Origin: Natroniella acetigena
GTDB taxonomy: Bacteria; Bacillota; Halanaerobiia; Halobacteroidales; Halobacteroidaceae
DNA: 42,523 bases
Reading direction: 5' to 3'
Assembly (NCBI RefSeq): GCF_023227745.1
Contig: NZ_JALKBX010000019.1
Span: forward strand, 1 to 42,523
Position numbers and translations under genes: made by a program. Of this stretch, positions 8,037 to 15,770 are shown in pieces; within the stretch, counting starts at the first letter, position 1, and every line of letters begins with the position of its first letter. The notes under the pieces were generated by a model. The model did not search any database. It was not told where the DNA came from and was given only the letters and a program-made list of their open reading frames with translations.

Positions 8037-9029
8037 TTAGAAGTTAGTTGTTAGAGTTGTAGTAATAACATCTACATCCTCGTCACCAGCATCATAATTT
8101 TCAAATTCAAACTCTAATACAGTATTTTCAGCTAGGTCATACTCAGCACCTAAAGTTAAAACATCTAATTCAGCATCAGCATCATCTTCATGCATAGCAT
8201 ATTCGAAGCTAGTAGATAATACATCATTTACATCATATTCAGCACCAAATACGATAGTTTGAATATCGTCATAGATATACCCGATCTCATCAGCAAAATC
8301 AGTGAAATCATCAAAGAAGTCAGCTTCACCTAGATAATCTTCATCCATTTGACCATAGTCAAATCCAACAGTCAAACCTGGAGCCAACACATCAGTCTCT
8401 GCTCCTAATTGGAAAGCACTTTCTTGATCATCAGCAAATACAACATAGAAGTCAGCCATCTCATGGCTATTGTCTAGTGCAATACTGAATGCAGTATCTT
8501 CATCATCAATACCATAATCTGCAATATTTAAAGTAGCTACAGAAGTAACCTCTCCAAATACAAGATCACTCATACTAGCTTCAATAAACTTAATTGAATC
8601 GTCATTGTCTAAATCACTAGCAAAAGATACAGCAATATTATCTACAGCATAAGATAATTCTGCTCCATCTAAGTTTAGATCATATAATAAATCTTGTGGT
8701 GTAGCCACTCCAAATCTACCAGCCTTTAGAGAAGCCCCTGGTAGTTCTAATAGATCAACATTGATCCAAGCTTCATCAACTTCTACATTATTTGAATCAA
8801 TATTACCATCAACTATATCTTCTAGCTCTACTCCTACAAAAGTCTCTACATTCGCAGCTGGATTAGCTGTGAAATCTAAGTCAATATCAATACTATTTAC
8901 TGTATAACTATCATCTTCATCAACATACGCTCTTTCAAATTCTACTTCACCTGCAATGTCTACTGCCATAGCTGGTACAGCCATAGCTAGTACTAAAGCT
9001 AACGCTAACACAATTGAAATCTTTTTCAT
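8037..9029 (-). CDS. Porin-like outer-membrane protein (330 aa)
   Basis: The start is the ATG before KKISIVLALAL, preceded by AAGGGGGATTATA; an upstream in-frame ATG would add six residues and overlap that site. The signal peptide ends in AMA (about residue 22). The mature protein is extremely acidic, with strand repeats such as VDEAWINVDLLELPGASLKAGRFGVATP that resemble the strand/turn pattern of general porins (alpha-proteobacterial type or LamB-like 'DcaP' porins), and it ends TTLTTNF. It likely forms a passive channel. A long leader with an SD-like box (9130-9141) and several hairpins precedes it and a strong terminator follows, consistent with an abundant monocistronic mRNA. Confidence 0.82.
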   Translation of the reverse strand: MKKISIVLALALVLAMAVPAMAVDIAGEVEFERAYVDEDDSYTVNSIDIDLDFTANPAANVETFVGVELEDIVDGNIDSNNVEVDEAWINVDLLELPGASLKAGRFGVATPQDLLYDLNLDGAELSYAVDNIAVSFASDLDNDDSIKFIEASMSDLVFGEVTSVATLNIADYGIDDEDTAFSIALDNSHEMADFYVVFADDQESAFQLGAETDVLAPGLTVGFDYGQMDEDYLGEADFFDDFTDFADEIGYIYDDIQTIVFGAEYDVNDVLSTSFEYAMHEDDADAELDVLTLGAEYDLAENTVLEFEFENYDAGDEDVDVITTTLTTNF

Positions 9030-9044
9030 TATAATCCCCCTTAA

Positions 9045-9065
9045 CAATTTTAGCTTCTAAAATTG
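9045..9065 (-). promoter_or_regulatory. Perfect hairpin in the porin 5' leader
   Basis: CAATTTTAG and CTAAAATTG are perfect 9-bp complements around a 3-nt loop, just upstream of the GGGGG ribosome site (9036-9040). Two weaker hairpins, TAAGC/GCTTA and an AT-rich TTTAATTTT stem, lie immediately 5' of it in the same leader. This could stabilise the mRNA or control initiation. Confidence 0.5.
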
Positions 9066-9104
9066 TATTTAATTTTTATAAAATTAAACTGAATAAGCCT
9101 ATAT

Positions 9105-9150
9105 ATTAAGCTTACCGGTTTACGGGGTTTCACCTCCTTTCCACCGCTTT
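9105..9150 (-). promoter_or_regulatory. Leader motif with extended SD-like box (porin copy)
   Basis: On the minus strand GAAAGGAGGTGA (complement of 9130-9141) matches the anti-SD over 12 nt, with no ATG, GTG or TTG at usable spacing and about 100 nt before the porin ATG. CGGT/ACCG can close a stem around it. The following ACCCC, ACCGG and AAGC bases align with the ompM leader at 2491-2530. Confidence 0.55.
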
Positions 9151-9260
9151 GTTAAATATCTCTCAACTACAATAACTAACTTCTATACAGATCAACATTT
9201 TCCTGCTTAATTATGAAATTTTTTTGAAAAGATCTAAATGAAATCTTAATTAACATATTT

Positions 9261-9275
9261 ATTATACAGTATAAT
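9261..9275. promoter_or_regulatory. 15-bp perfect palindrome upstream of the porin leader
   Basis: ATTATACAGTATAAT is a perfect inverted repeat with a single central base. On the minus strand it contains TATAAT, so it may be the porin -10 region, an operator overlapping it, or both. No convincing -35 hexamer is seen at 16-18 bp. Confidence 0.35.
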
Positions 9276-9424
9276 AAATTTAAGTTGATTAACAATAATT
9301 ACAACACACTATGACCAACTTTATCCACTATATTCAGTGGTCATACACTATTTTTTTTTCAATGCTGCGAAAAATAACATTAATTTGTATGTAATATTCA
9401 TCTTAATGATAAAAATTCTATATT

Positions 9425-9708
9425 TTATTGATATATAGCTTAACTTCAATTTACAATGTAGAAAATTGACAATTGACAATGGATAGAAAAAATCTAAGAG
9501 CGGATTTTTTCATCACGAAGGGTTCAAAGAACCCGAAGGAAAACCTTTAAATCTTATAACCAAAATCAATCAAAGCTTATTATCACAAGGTTTTTCAGAA
9601 AACTTAAGCTTTTAAGAACTTGATCTTTAATTGTAAATTGTACATTCCGTCAATTGTCAATTGTGAAGCTATATTGTAATATAGCTTAACTTCAATTTAC
9701 AATGTACA
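9425..9708. repeat. Palindromic repeat island between cheW and the porin gene
   Basis: Both ends carry TATAGCTTAACTTCAATTTAC-type sequence with TTGACAA heptamers. The interior has a TCACGAAG hairpin element (9487-9545), and the right end has a perfect 10-bp hairpin AAGCTATATT/AATATAGCTT (9666-9687). The inverted arrangement of ends makes a long imperfect palindrome. The rest of the spacer (9150-9425) is AT-rich and shows only the palindrome at 9261-9275. Confidence 0.65.
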
Positions 9709-9709
9709 T

Positions 9710-10174
9710 TTATTTCTCACTTGCTCCCACCTGCTGAATCTCCTCTACTTCCTCTTGACTCAACAAACCTGCAAAATCTAATAAGATAATCAAACGCTCG
9801 TCCCGTTTAACAACACCTTGCAATAAATTAGCCTTCATCCCTTCAATCTCTCTGGGAGGAGGAGCAATCTCATCCCCTTCAACCCGTAAGACTTCCGAAG
9901 CAGTATCAACAATAAATCCTATTTTGGTTCTAGCCAACTCTGCTACTATAATCCTCGTATCAGAATCAACTTCAGCTTGTAAACCAAACTTCTTCCGTAA
10001 ATCGACTACAGTTATAATCTCTCCTCGCAGATCAATAATTCCTGCAATAAATTCTGAACTCTGCGGTACCGATCTAATCTCTTCCGGCCGGATAATCTCC
10101 TTGACATTATTGATATCTATCCCAAACTCCTCTTGATTCAACTCAAAGATAATCATCTGTCTTGTAACAGCCAT
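9710..10174 (-). CDS. cheW: CheW-like chemotaxis coupling protein
   Basis: This 154-residue protein is essentially a single CheW domain. Residues about 5-150 show IIFELNQEEFGIDINNVKEII, the IIDLRGEIITVVDLRKKFGL strand pair, IGFIVDTASEVLRV and RLIILLDFAGLL, all typical of CheW. It should bridge chemoreceptors and the CheA kinase in the cytoplasm. I prefer the ATG at 10174, spaced correctly from GGGGG at 10181-10185, over a GTG 15 bp upstream. No cheA or receptor gene is near, so it is an isolated coupler between envelope genes. It could serve a chemotaxis system encoded elsewhere. Confidence 0.9.
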   Translation of the reverse strand: MAVTRQMIIFELNQEEFGIDINNVKEIIRPEEIRSVPQSSEFIAGIIDLRGEIITVVDLRKKFGLQAEVDSDTRIIVAELARTKIGFIVDTASEVLRVEGDEIAPPPREIEGMKANLLQGVVKRDERLIILLDFAGLLSQEEVEEIQQVGASEK

Positions 10175-10194
10175 CAAATCAACCCCCAAACTTA

Positions 10195-10345
10195 TAAAAA
10201 CATTTAATATTTAATACTTAATATTTAATACTTAATATTGAATAATTAAAACCCAAAACACCTAAAATTCATTTGATATTTAATACTTTTTAATTATTAA
10301 ATATTCAATATTCATTATTCAATGCTCTTTAAGTATTCATTATTC
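10195..10345. repeat. Palindromic TATTCAA-dialect island upstream of cheW
   Basis: The left part reads as TTTAATACTTAATATT units (about 10200-10250) and the right part as TTCAATATTCA units ending in CAATGCTC (about 10290-10345), in opposite orientation. No gene. The rest of the spacer to 10598 holds only the Spo0E-like promoter and an AT-rich leader. Confidence 0.6.
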
Positions 10346-10441
10346 ATTGCTCTTTACTAATTATAACATAATCAACCAGTTAGGACAACTTATGTTATCA
10401 ATTAACTTATTCTTTTTTCTCAAACGTACCGACATGTTTTT

Positions 10442-10469
10442 TTGCAAAAATAGTATTTTATGTTATAAT
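10442..10469 (+). promoter_or_regulatory. Candidate sigma-A promoter for the Spo0E-like gene
   Basis: TTGCAA and TATAAT are 16 bp apart, and the -10 is extended by TG (TGT before TATAAT). It points along the plus strand toward the Spo0E-like gene, which would give a leader of about 120 nt. Confidence 0.55.
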
Positions 10470-10598
10470 ATTAATGATATTGGTAAGACCATTCTCAGCA
10501 AAAAGAAAATATTAGAAGACAAAAAACTTATTCGTAGGATGCTTTGCAAATATTGATGGGGTTAGTATTGTGTAGGTAAAGTATAGGAGGGGTAACTT

Positions 10599-10724
10599 AT
10601 GAAGAAAAAAATTGAAAAATTGAGGCAAGAGTTAATAGAAGTATCATCTAAACAAGAAAGAATTAAATTGAGCCAAAAGTTGGACAAGTTAATCTTAAAA
10701 TATATGAAAGAAAAAATTAATTAG
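10599..10724 (+). CDS. Spo0E-like aspartyl-phosphate phosphatase (41 aa)
   Basis: This tiny gene, the only plus-strand gene in the window, encodes a helical-hairpin protein with EKLRQELIE in helix 1 and LSQKLDKLILKYM in helix 2. The SQxLDxLI(x)xY signature is that of the Spo0E family, which dephosphorylates Spo0A~P to restrain sporulation. AGGAGGGG lies 7 bp before the ATG and a good sigma-A promoter sits upstream. Its last 8 bp overlap, tail to tail, the end of the RuvC-like gene, so the two transcripts are antisense at their 3' ends. Members are often only 45-60 residues, so 41 is at the short end. The family call rests on the motif alone. Confidence 0.78.
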   Translation: MKKKIEKLRQELIEVSSKQERIKLSQKLDKLILKYMKEKIN

Positions 10725-11100
10725 CATTGAAGTATCTAGTAGCCAAAATAACCCCCACATAACCATCTACCGGCTCAGGAGGAGTCTGTAAAGAGAGGGG
10801 AAGGAATCTTCTCCAACCTGATGGGGGATTCTTAGCCCAATATAAATCACGTGCTTCTAAAGTGGAGTTTGTCTCATCAACTAAATTATACTCAATTAGT
10901 CCATCAATCTTTTTTTGAATTACCTCGCTTGCTGTTCCATTTCCTAAAACAAGCTGCTCAATTTGATAATCATCTATTAACTTCCTAATCTTCTGACCAA
11001 TATCTGCTGTAGAGATTACATTTTGATATTCAACTGTCAAATCCGAATCAACAACGGCAATCCCACATTTGTCACGACCTGGATCAATAGCTATTATCAT
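10717..11100 (-). CDS. RuvC/YqgF-like RNase H-fold nuclease
   Basis: The 127-residue protein opens with MIIAIDPGRDKCGIAVVD, the first strand of the RuvC/YqgF fold with its catalytic Asp. Glu/Asp residues in LVDETNSTLEARD and the Asp of PVDGYVGVILA fit the remaining acidic positions. YqgF/RuvX proteins process pre-16S rRNA ends; RuvC-like relatives cut branched DNA. This copy is a divergent relative, and I cannot say which substrate it uses. I chose the ATG at 11100 with AAAGGTGATC upstream; a GTG nine bases further up would overlap the preceding DUF3084 stop. It follows that gene closely and is probably co-transcribed. Confidence 0.78.
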   Translation of the reverse strand: MIIAIDPGRDKCGIAVVDSDLTVEYQNVISTADIGQKIRKLIDDYQIEQLVLGNGTASEVIQKKIDGLIEYNLVDETNSTLEARDLYWAKNPPSGWRRFLPLSLQTPPEPVDGYVGVILATRYFNAN

Positions 11101-11105
11101 CTTGA

Positions 11106-12248
11106 TCACCTTTCAACTCTTAACTCTATATTATCGACCAATTGATCACTACGCCAAATATCTTCAACAGCAACCAACTTGATTCTTTGTACATCTTCTG
11201 TCAATAATTCCTCTAAAACTGGATAGAGATGAATTAAGCTGAGGCTTCCAACCTCTCCTCGATCATCAGGTAAGACCCCATCACGAACGACTTTTTGATT
11301 TAGCTCCAATAAGAATTGATTCAACTCTGCTTCTAAATCAGCCAAATCATCAACCCGGGCCAACTGATAGTCAAAGATGAGCTGCTCGGCATCATAGACC
11401 TGATAATCCTGATATAACTCAAACTCAAGCAATAAATCTTCATCTTTAAAGGTATTCTGAGCTGCTACTAACCGAATAAGACTCTTACCTTCTCGCTCAG
11501 TCAATAACTCAACTACCTCTTCAAAGTCCTGCTGCTTATATTTAACCTCCTGTAAGTTAGCTTCTTCCACTGAGTCTTTAGCAGTTTCAAGGATTGTAAT
11601 TAAGTCTTCTTCAATCTCTGCCTGCTCTCGATCAACCTGTAGTGAACCATCCAAGAGCACCTCACCCTTCTGGTAAGCAATATCCCCTGTCAAAGATTGG
11701 AGATATTTCCTGCCAAAGAGGCTCAGATTATGGGCCAAATTATCGACCTGCTGGGTCAGATCCTCTCGTTGGACAGCAAGCTGATCAACTTTAGTCTCTA
11801 GCTCTCCCTTACTTGCTCTAACCTGGCGGTACTCCTCTTTAGTCGAACTCAATTGCTCTTCTAACTCTAACTTATCATCCTCTAAGAGTGCTTTATCATC
11901 TTCTAAGGTTAATAAATTATCGATCTTAACCCCAATTTCAGCTTGCAACTTGTCTAACTGATCATCCTTAGTAGCAACTTGGTGATCGAGTAAATCGATC
12001 CGCTCCACCAACTGCTGCATATCGAATAAAGCCAACCGTACATTTTCTGAGGCAACCAATAGTAGGAGTAAAGAACTGACTGTAATCAGTACCCCAGTCA
12101 GAATCGTAATAATAATTGACGTATACTTAGGTCTTAAACCCAAAAGGGATAATCGCTTCTTACCAACCTTCATCCCAATCTTATCGCCAATATAAGCTAT
12201 CGCTCCACCCATGATTACTAAGACTATCACTAATCTGATTCCATACAT
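11106..12248 (-). CDS. DUF3084 membrane protein with coiled coil
   Basis: Two N-terminal membrane helices (about 1-22 and 42-66) flank the short loop GDKIGMKVGKKRLSLLGLRPK, characteristic of DUF3084. A long coiled coil follows (about 75-165, Leu/Asp/Glu/Gln heptads) and then a mixed C-terminal domain. The topology suggests an envelope scaffold with most of its mass on one side of the inner membrane. The molecular function is unknown; my impression is that the family also occurs in cyanobacteria and near lpt genes of other diderm Firmicutes. I start at the ATG at 12248, directly behind AAGGGGGGCCAAT; the longer ORF would swallow that ribosome site. The RuvC-like gene follows almost immediately. 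Confidence 0.82.
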   Translation of the reverse strand: MYGIRLVIVLVIMGGAIAYIGDKIGMKVGKKRLSLLGLRPKYTSIIITILTGVLITVSSLLLLLVASENVRLALFDMQQLVERIDLLDHQVATKDDQLDKLQAEIGVKIDNLLTLEDDKALLEDDKLELEEQLSSTKEEYRQVRASKGELETKVDQLAVQREDLTQQVDNLAHNLSLFGRKYLQSLTGDIAYQKGEVLLDGSLQVDREQAEIEEDLITILETAKDSVEEANLQEVKYKQQDFEEVVELLTEREGKSLIRLVAAQNTFKDEDLLLEFELYQDYQVYDAEQLIFDYQLARVDDLADLEAELNQFLLELNQKVVRDGVLPDDRGEVGSLSLIHLYPVLEELLTEDVQRIKLVAVEDIWRSDQLVDNIELRVER

Positions 12249-12261
12249 ATTGGCCCCCCTT

Positions 12262-12680
12262 AACTTCATTTAATATTTAATACTTAATATTTAATAGTTT
12301 AAACCAAAAAAACACCTAAAACTTCATTTAATATTTAATATTTAATAGTTAATAGTTTAAACCAAAAAACACCTAAAACTTCATTTAATATTTAATACTT
12401 AATATTGAATAGTTTAAAAAACACATTTAATATTTAATACCTAATATTGAATAATTGAAACCAAAACACCCAAAACTTCATTTAATACTTAATAACCAGC
12501 TCAATTCAACAATAACAGTAATCAACTAATTACTTATAACATTCATTAATCTTATTTTTCATTACTCAATAATCTTTTGAGCTTTAATTATTCAATGTTT
12601 TGTTTATTCAATGCTCTTTATTGTTTAATGCTTTTTAATTATTCAATATTCAATATTCAGTATTCAGTATTCAATGCTTT
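12262..12680. repeat. Repeat island with higher-order tandem units
   Basis: A compound unit (ACTTCATTTAAT, several TTTAATA heptamers, then ACCAAAAAACACCTAAA) begins at about 12263, 12321, 12378 and 12475, with a degenerate copy at 12421. The far end (about 12600-12680) carries TATTCAATATTCAA units in the opposite orientation. No gene in between. Confidence 0.65.
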
Positions 12681-12687
12681 TAATTGT

Positions 12688-13041
12688 TCATTGTTTTTTT
12701 GCTGTATTTAAACTAGCAGTTAGCATTTTTACTATCTCTAATAAGTCAGACATTAGCTCTCTTCCTGTTTTCTTCTTCAAATAGTCAGTAGCAAGCAATA
12801 ACTCTAACCAATACTCAGTTTCTGATGCCTCTTTTAAAGCAATAGAAAGTTTAGAAACGAAATCTTTCCTACTCTGTCCGTAGACACTCTCCTTTATATT
12901 TGCAGCAATACTTGTTCCAGAACGCAATAACTGCTTAGAAATTACATACTCTTTCTGAGTATTAGTTAAATACTTATATAATTTAACAACTTCAATAGAA
13001 AACTGAAAAAACTTATCATAAATAATATTCTTTTTCTGCAT
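12688..13041 (-). CDS. Four-helix-bundle protein (23S rRNA intervening-sequence family)
   Basis: This 117-residue all-helical protein belongs to the family known from intervening sequences in 23S rRNA genes (TIGR02436-type). The diagnostic stretch is QLLRSGTSIAANIKESVYGQS, followed by DFVSKLSIALKEASETEYWLELL. Its biochemical role is unknown; such proteins form pentameric bundles. Here it stands alone, not in an rRNA gene, and is walled in by heptamer-repeat islands on both sides between lptF/G and the DUF3084 gene. The start follows a GGAGGTTGATTAGAA-type site. The stop codon TGA lies within a CAATGAACAATT repeat variant. It looks like an insertion into the LPS cluster. Confidence 0.85.
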   Translation of the reverse strand: MQKKNIIYDKFFQFSIEVVKLYKYLTNTQKEYVISKQLLRSGTSIAANIKESVYGQSRKDFVSKLSIALKEASETEYWLELLLATDYLKKKTGRELMSDLLEIVKMLTASLNTAKKQ

Positions 13042-13099
13042 TTCTAATCAACCTCCGATAAATAGCCTTTTTTACTATTTATCCCCATTAATTGAACTT

Positions 13100-13320
13100 T
13101 CATACATCATGAACTAATTGCTTAATGCTCTTTAATTACTCAATGTTTTTTATTATTCAATGATTTACTGTTTAGTATTATTCAATATTCAATATTCAGT
13201 ATTCAATGCTTTTGCTATTCAATGCTTTTGCTATTCAATGCTTTTTAATTATTCAATATTCAATATTCAGTATTCAATGCTTTTTAATTATTCAGTATTC
13301 AATGCTTTTGTTATTCAATG
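13100..13320. repeat. TATTCAA-dialect island abutting the lptF/G stop codon
   Basis: TATTCAATATTCAGTATTCAATGC-type units are repeated at about 13180-13230, 13250-13280 and 13290-13320. The last unit supplies the final His codon and TGA stop of the lptF/G gene. Confidence 0.65.
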
Positions 13321-14409
13321 TTTCTTAGCTAAAAGCCAAATCCCAACCGCAGCGAAGACAATATTCTGCAGCCAAGCTCCTAACCAGGGAGCAACCGTGC
13401 CTGCTTGTCCTAAAGCCGAACCAACCGTCATCAAGACATAATAAACAAAGACGACAATAATACTCAAACCCAGTCCGATTGACGAGCCAGAGCGATTAGG
13501 CTTTAATCCTAATGGTGCCCCTACAATCGCAAAGATAAAGGAAGCAAAAGGAACTGCATAACGTTGATGATAAGTAATCAATAATTCACTGACATCCCGT
13601 CCTTCTTCCTCCATTAAACCAATATGCTTCCGCAGTTCAGCCAACGTCATCTCATCAGGATCAGTACCGCTTCGTGAGACATCCCCTGGATCTCTAGTTA
13701 TCTGATCTTTCATATTCAACTGCTCAAATTCGGTCTGAGGAACCCGACCATCATCCTCAATCCTATAGATCTTACCATCAATAAACTGCCATTGCTCCTC
13801 TAGCCAGACAGCCTCCTTAGCCTGAATAACCGTTACCAGCTCTCCATCCTCAAAGTCCTGCCAACTGACCCCTTCTAAAGTCTGAGTCGCTCCATCAAAC
13901 TTATCGGCTACTAAGACAAAATCGAGCCTCCCAGTACTAGAATCAACCGGTGCTATCCGTAGATTCTCTTGGGTCGTGGGTCTTTGTTCTCCCCGCCTGA
14001 TCTCCCAGACCAAGTCTTCATAAACCTGAATACTGAGCGGTACTAGAGTATCACTTAACAAGACAGTCAGACCACTGATTAGAAATGCTACAATTAAGAC
14101 AGGAATGATTAATTTAGTAAAGCTGATCCCACCTGCTCTTAAAGCCGTAATCTCACTATCGCCAGATAAACGACCAAAAGCCAATAAGGTAGCCAATAAC
14201 ATCGACATTGGGAAGGTAAAGATAATAATTTGGGGCAGACTTAAAAAGAACAATTGGATTACAGTCCACAAAGAAGCACCATAATCCATCATCAATCCTG
14301 CCAATCTTCTCAAGACATCTGAACCGATAAAGATACTAGTAAAAGCAAATACACCAAAGAGAAAAGGTTGGATCAATTCGCTCAATATATAGCGATAAAT
14401 AATCTTCAT
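13315..14409 (-). CDS. lptF/lptG: LptF/LptG-family LPS export permease (operon with lptB)
   Basis: The 364-residue YjgP/YjgQ-family permease has three N-terminal helices (about 12-35, 47-80, 98-125), a periplasmic jellyroll-like domain (about 130-270) and three C-terminal helices (about 280-360). The cytoplasmic loop GRLSGDSEITALRAGGIS is the coupling region that docks on LptB. It pulls LPS from the inner membrane and passes it to LptC/LptA. It is the last gene of lptC-lptA-lptB-lptF/G, 12 bp after lptB. Only one permease is in this operon, so it may work as a homodimer or with one of the paralogues at 37997 or 39286. The C-terminal Lys-Lys-His and stop come from an AAAGCATTGAATA-like repeat boundary. 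Confidence 0.92.
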   Translation of the reverse strand: MKIIYRYILSELIQPFLFGVFAFTSIFIGSDVLRRLAGLMMDYGASLWTVIQLFFLSLPQIIIFTFPMSMLLATLLAFGRLSGDSEITALRAGGISFTKLIIPVLIVAFLISGLTVLLSDTLVPLSIQVYEDLVWEIRRGEQRPTTQENLRIAPVDSSTGRLDFVLVADKFDGATQTLEGVSWQDFEDGELVTVIQAKEAVWLEEQWQFIDGKIYRIEDDGRVPQTEFEQLNMKDQITRDPGDVSRSGTDPDEMTLAELRKHIGLMEEEGRDVSELLITYHQRYAVPFASFIFAIVGAPLGLKPNRSGSSIGLGLSIIVVFVYYVLMTVGSALGQAGTVAPWLGAWLQNIVFAAVGIWLLAKKH

Positions 14410-14421
14410 CTAGTGCGCACC

Positions 14422-15138
14422 TCACATTTTAAATTTCTCTCCTAAATAAAATTTCTTAGCTATTTCACTATTAGCTATTTCGTCAGAAGTACCTGATAAT
14501 AGTATCTCACCTTGGTGCATAATATAAGCCCGATCTGTAATAGCCAAAGTCTCTCGTACACTATGATCTGTAATCAGAACACCTAAGCCCCGCTCTTTTA
14601 AGTGGGAAACAATATCTTGGATATCATTCACAGCAATCGGATCAACCCCCGCAAAAGGTTCATCCAATAGAATATAATCAGGATCTGTAGCCAAAGAACG
14701 GGCTATCTCGACCCGACGCCGTTCTCCTCCTGACAGCATATAACCTTTTTGATCTCTGACATACTCAATATCAAACTCAGCCAATAACTGCTCCATAATC
14801 TCTTGATCATCCTCTGGCCGATCGATCATCTCCAAAATAGCCATGATATTCTCTTCAACGGTCAACTTTCTGAAGATAGAAGCCTCCTGGGCCAAGTAAC
14901 CAATTCCCTTTCTAGCCCGCTGATGCATCGGTAATTTGGTAATATCATTACCATTCAGCTCAATCCTACCAGCATTAGGGCTGACCAATCCGACTACCAT
15001 ATAGAAGGTAGTCGTCTTTCCTGCTCCATTTGGCCCTAAGATTCCTACAATCTCACCTTGATTAACTTTGAAATTGACGCCATCAACAACATCCTTACCA
15101 TCATAAGTCTTGACCAGATCAACTGCTCTAATCGGCAT
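14422..15138 (-). CDS. lptB: LPS export ATPase LptB
   Basis: The 238-residue cytoplasmic ABC ATPase has Walker A GPNGAGKT (35-42), signature LSGGERRRVEIARSLA, Walker B YILLDEPFAGVDPIA and switch-loop ITDHSVRE. FAGVDPIAV after Walker B and the HQRARKGIGYLAQEASIFRKL Q-loop region are characteristic of LptB rather than of other ABC ATPases. It powers LPS extraction by LptF/G. Its ATG overlaps the lptA stop by one base and lptF/G follows 12 bp later. It is the only LptB in the window although three LptF/G permeases are present. Confidence 0.96.
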   Translation of the reverse strand: MPIRAVDLVKTYDGKDVVDGVNFKVNQGEIVGILGPNGAGKTTTFYMVVGLVSPNAGRIELNGNDITKLPMHQRARKGIGYLAQEASIFRKLTVEENIMAILEMIDRPEDDQEIMEQLLAEFDIEYVRDQKGYMLSGGERRRVEIARSLATDPDYILLDEPFAGVDPIAVNDIQDIVSHLKERGLGVLITDHSVRETLAITDRAYIMHQGEILLSGTSDEIANSEIAKKFYLGEKFKM

Positions 15139-15770
15139 TAATTATCACCTCGCTGCCTACCAGGAAGGATCAATCTCGTCTCTCCTTTAGCCTCCATCTT
15201 TCTAGTTGCCAAATCGAATACAATCTCTTGGGCATCCATCTTCTGCTCGCCCCGCTCAGCCTTAACATTACCACTCAAAATAACCTGCTCACGCTGTTGA
15301 TAAAATTCGAGCCGCTCTGCATAAGCCACAAAGTCTTCCTCTTGATCCTCAAGATAGACCTGACCGGTAGCTGTAAATTGCTCAGCAGCTAGATCAAACT
15401 CAAACTGCTCTGCTGTAATCAACAGACCATCTGCTTCAACTCTAGGATCTCCTTCTAATCTTCCTTGTTGTGATTGATTATTATAGATTAAATAATCGCC
15501 GCTCATCCGCTGTTGTTGCTGCTTAAAGACTACCTCTCCTGCAGCCTCTATCTGTTCTAAATCTTGATTAGCTGTTAACTTCTGTGTCGTTAAGCTAAGC
15601 TCTCCCTCTCTAAAGCTAACATTACCTGTAGCAATTACTTCTCCTTCCAAATCATCAATGATTAATTCATCTGCTCTTAGTTCAATCTCTGTCTGTTCTC
15701 CTGCTATTACTGCTGTAACCATTAAACAAAGGACAACTGTAATGATTATTCCAGTTAAATATTTATTCAT
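15138..15770 (-). CDS. lptA: Periplasmic LPS bridge protein LptA (copy 1)
   Basis: A signal peptide (about 1-23, ending VIA-GE) is followed by an OstA/LptA beta-jellyroll of about 180 residues. Its hallmark repeats are LEGEVIATGNVSFREGELSLTTQKLTAN, then LIYNNQSQQGRLEGDP, AEQFTATGQVYLED and EQVILSGNVKAERG. LptA monomers stack head to tail to form the bridge that carries LPS across the periplasm to LptD. The gene overlaps lptC by 8 bp and lptB by 1 bp, showing tight translational coupling. A second LptA-like gene exists at 34273-34881, closer to lptD. Confidence 0.93.
   Translation of the reverse strand: MNKYLTGIIITVVLCLMVTAVIAGEQTEIELRADELIIDDLEGEVIATGNVSFREGELSLTTQKLTANQDLEQIEAAGEVVFKQQQQRMSGDYLIYNNQSQQGRLEGDPRVEADGLLITAEQFEFDLAAEQFTATGQVYLEDQEEDFVAYAERLEFYQQREQVILSGNVKAERGEQKMDAQEIVFDLATRKMEAKGETRLILPGRQRGDN

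Noticed and set aside
10347-10556. Plus-strand 69-codon ORF upstream of the Spo0E-like gene
   Set aside because: No ribosome site, composition of AT-rich spacer, and the likely promoter of the next gene lies within it.
13160-13441. Plus-strand ORF rich in FNIQYS
   Set aside because: It is the translation of TATTCAA repeats, then antisense to lptF/G.
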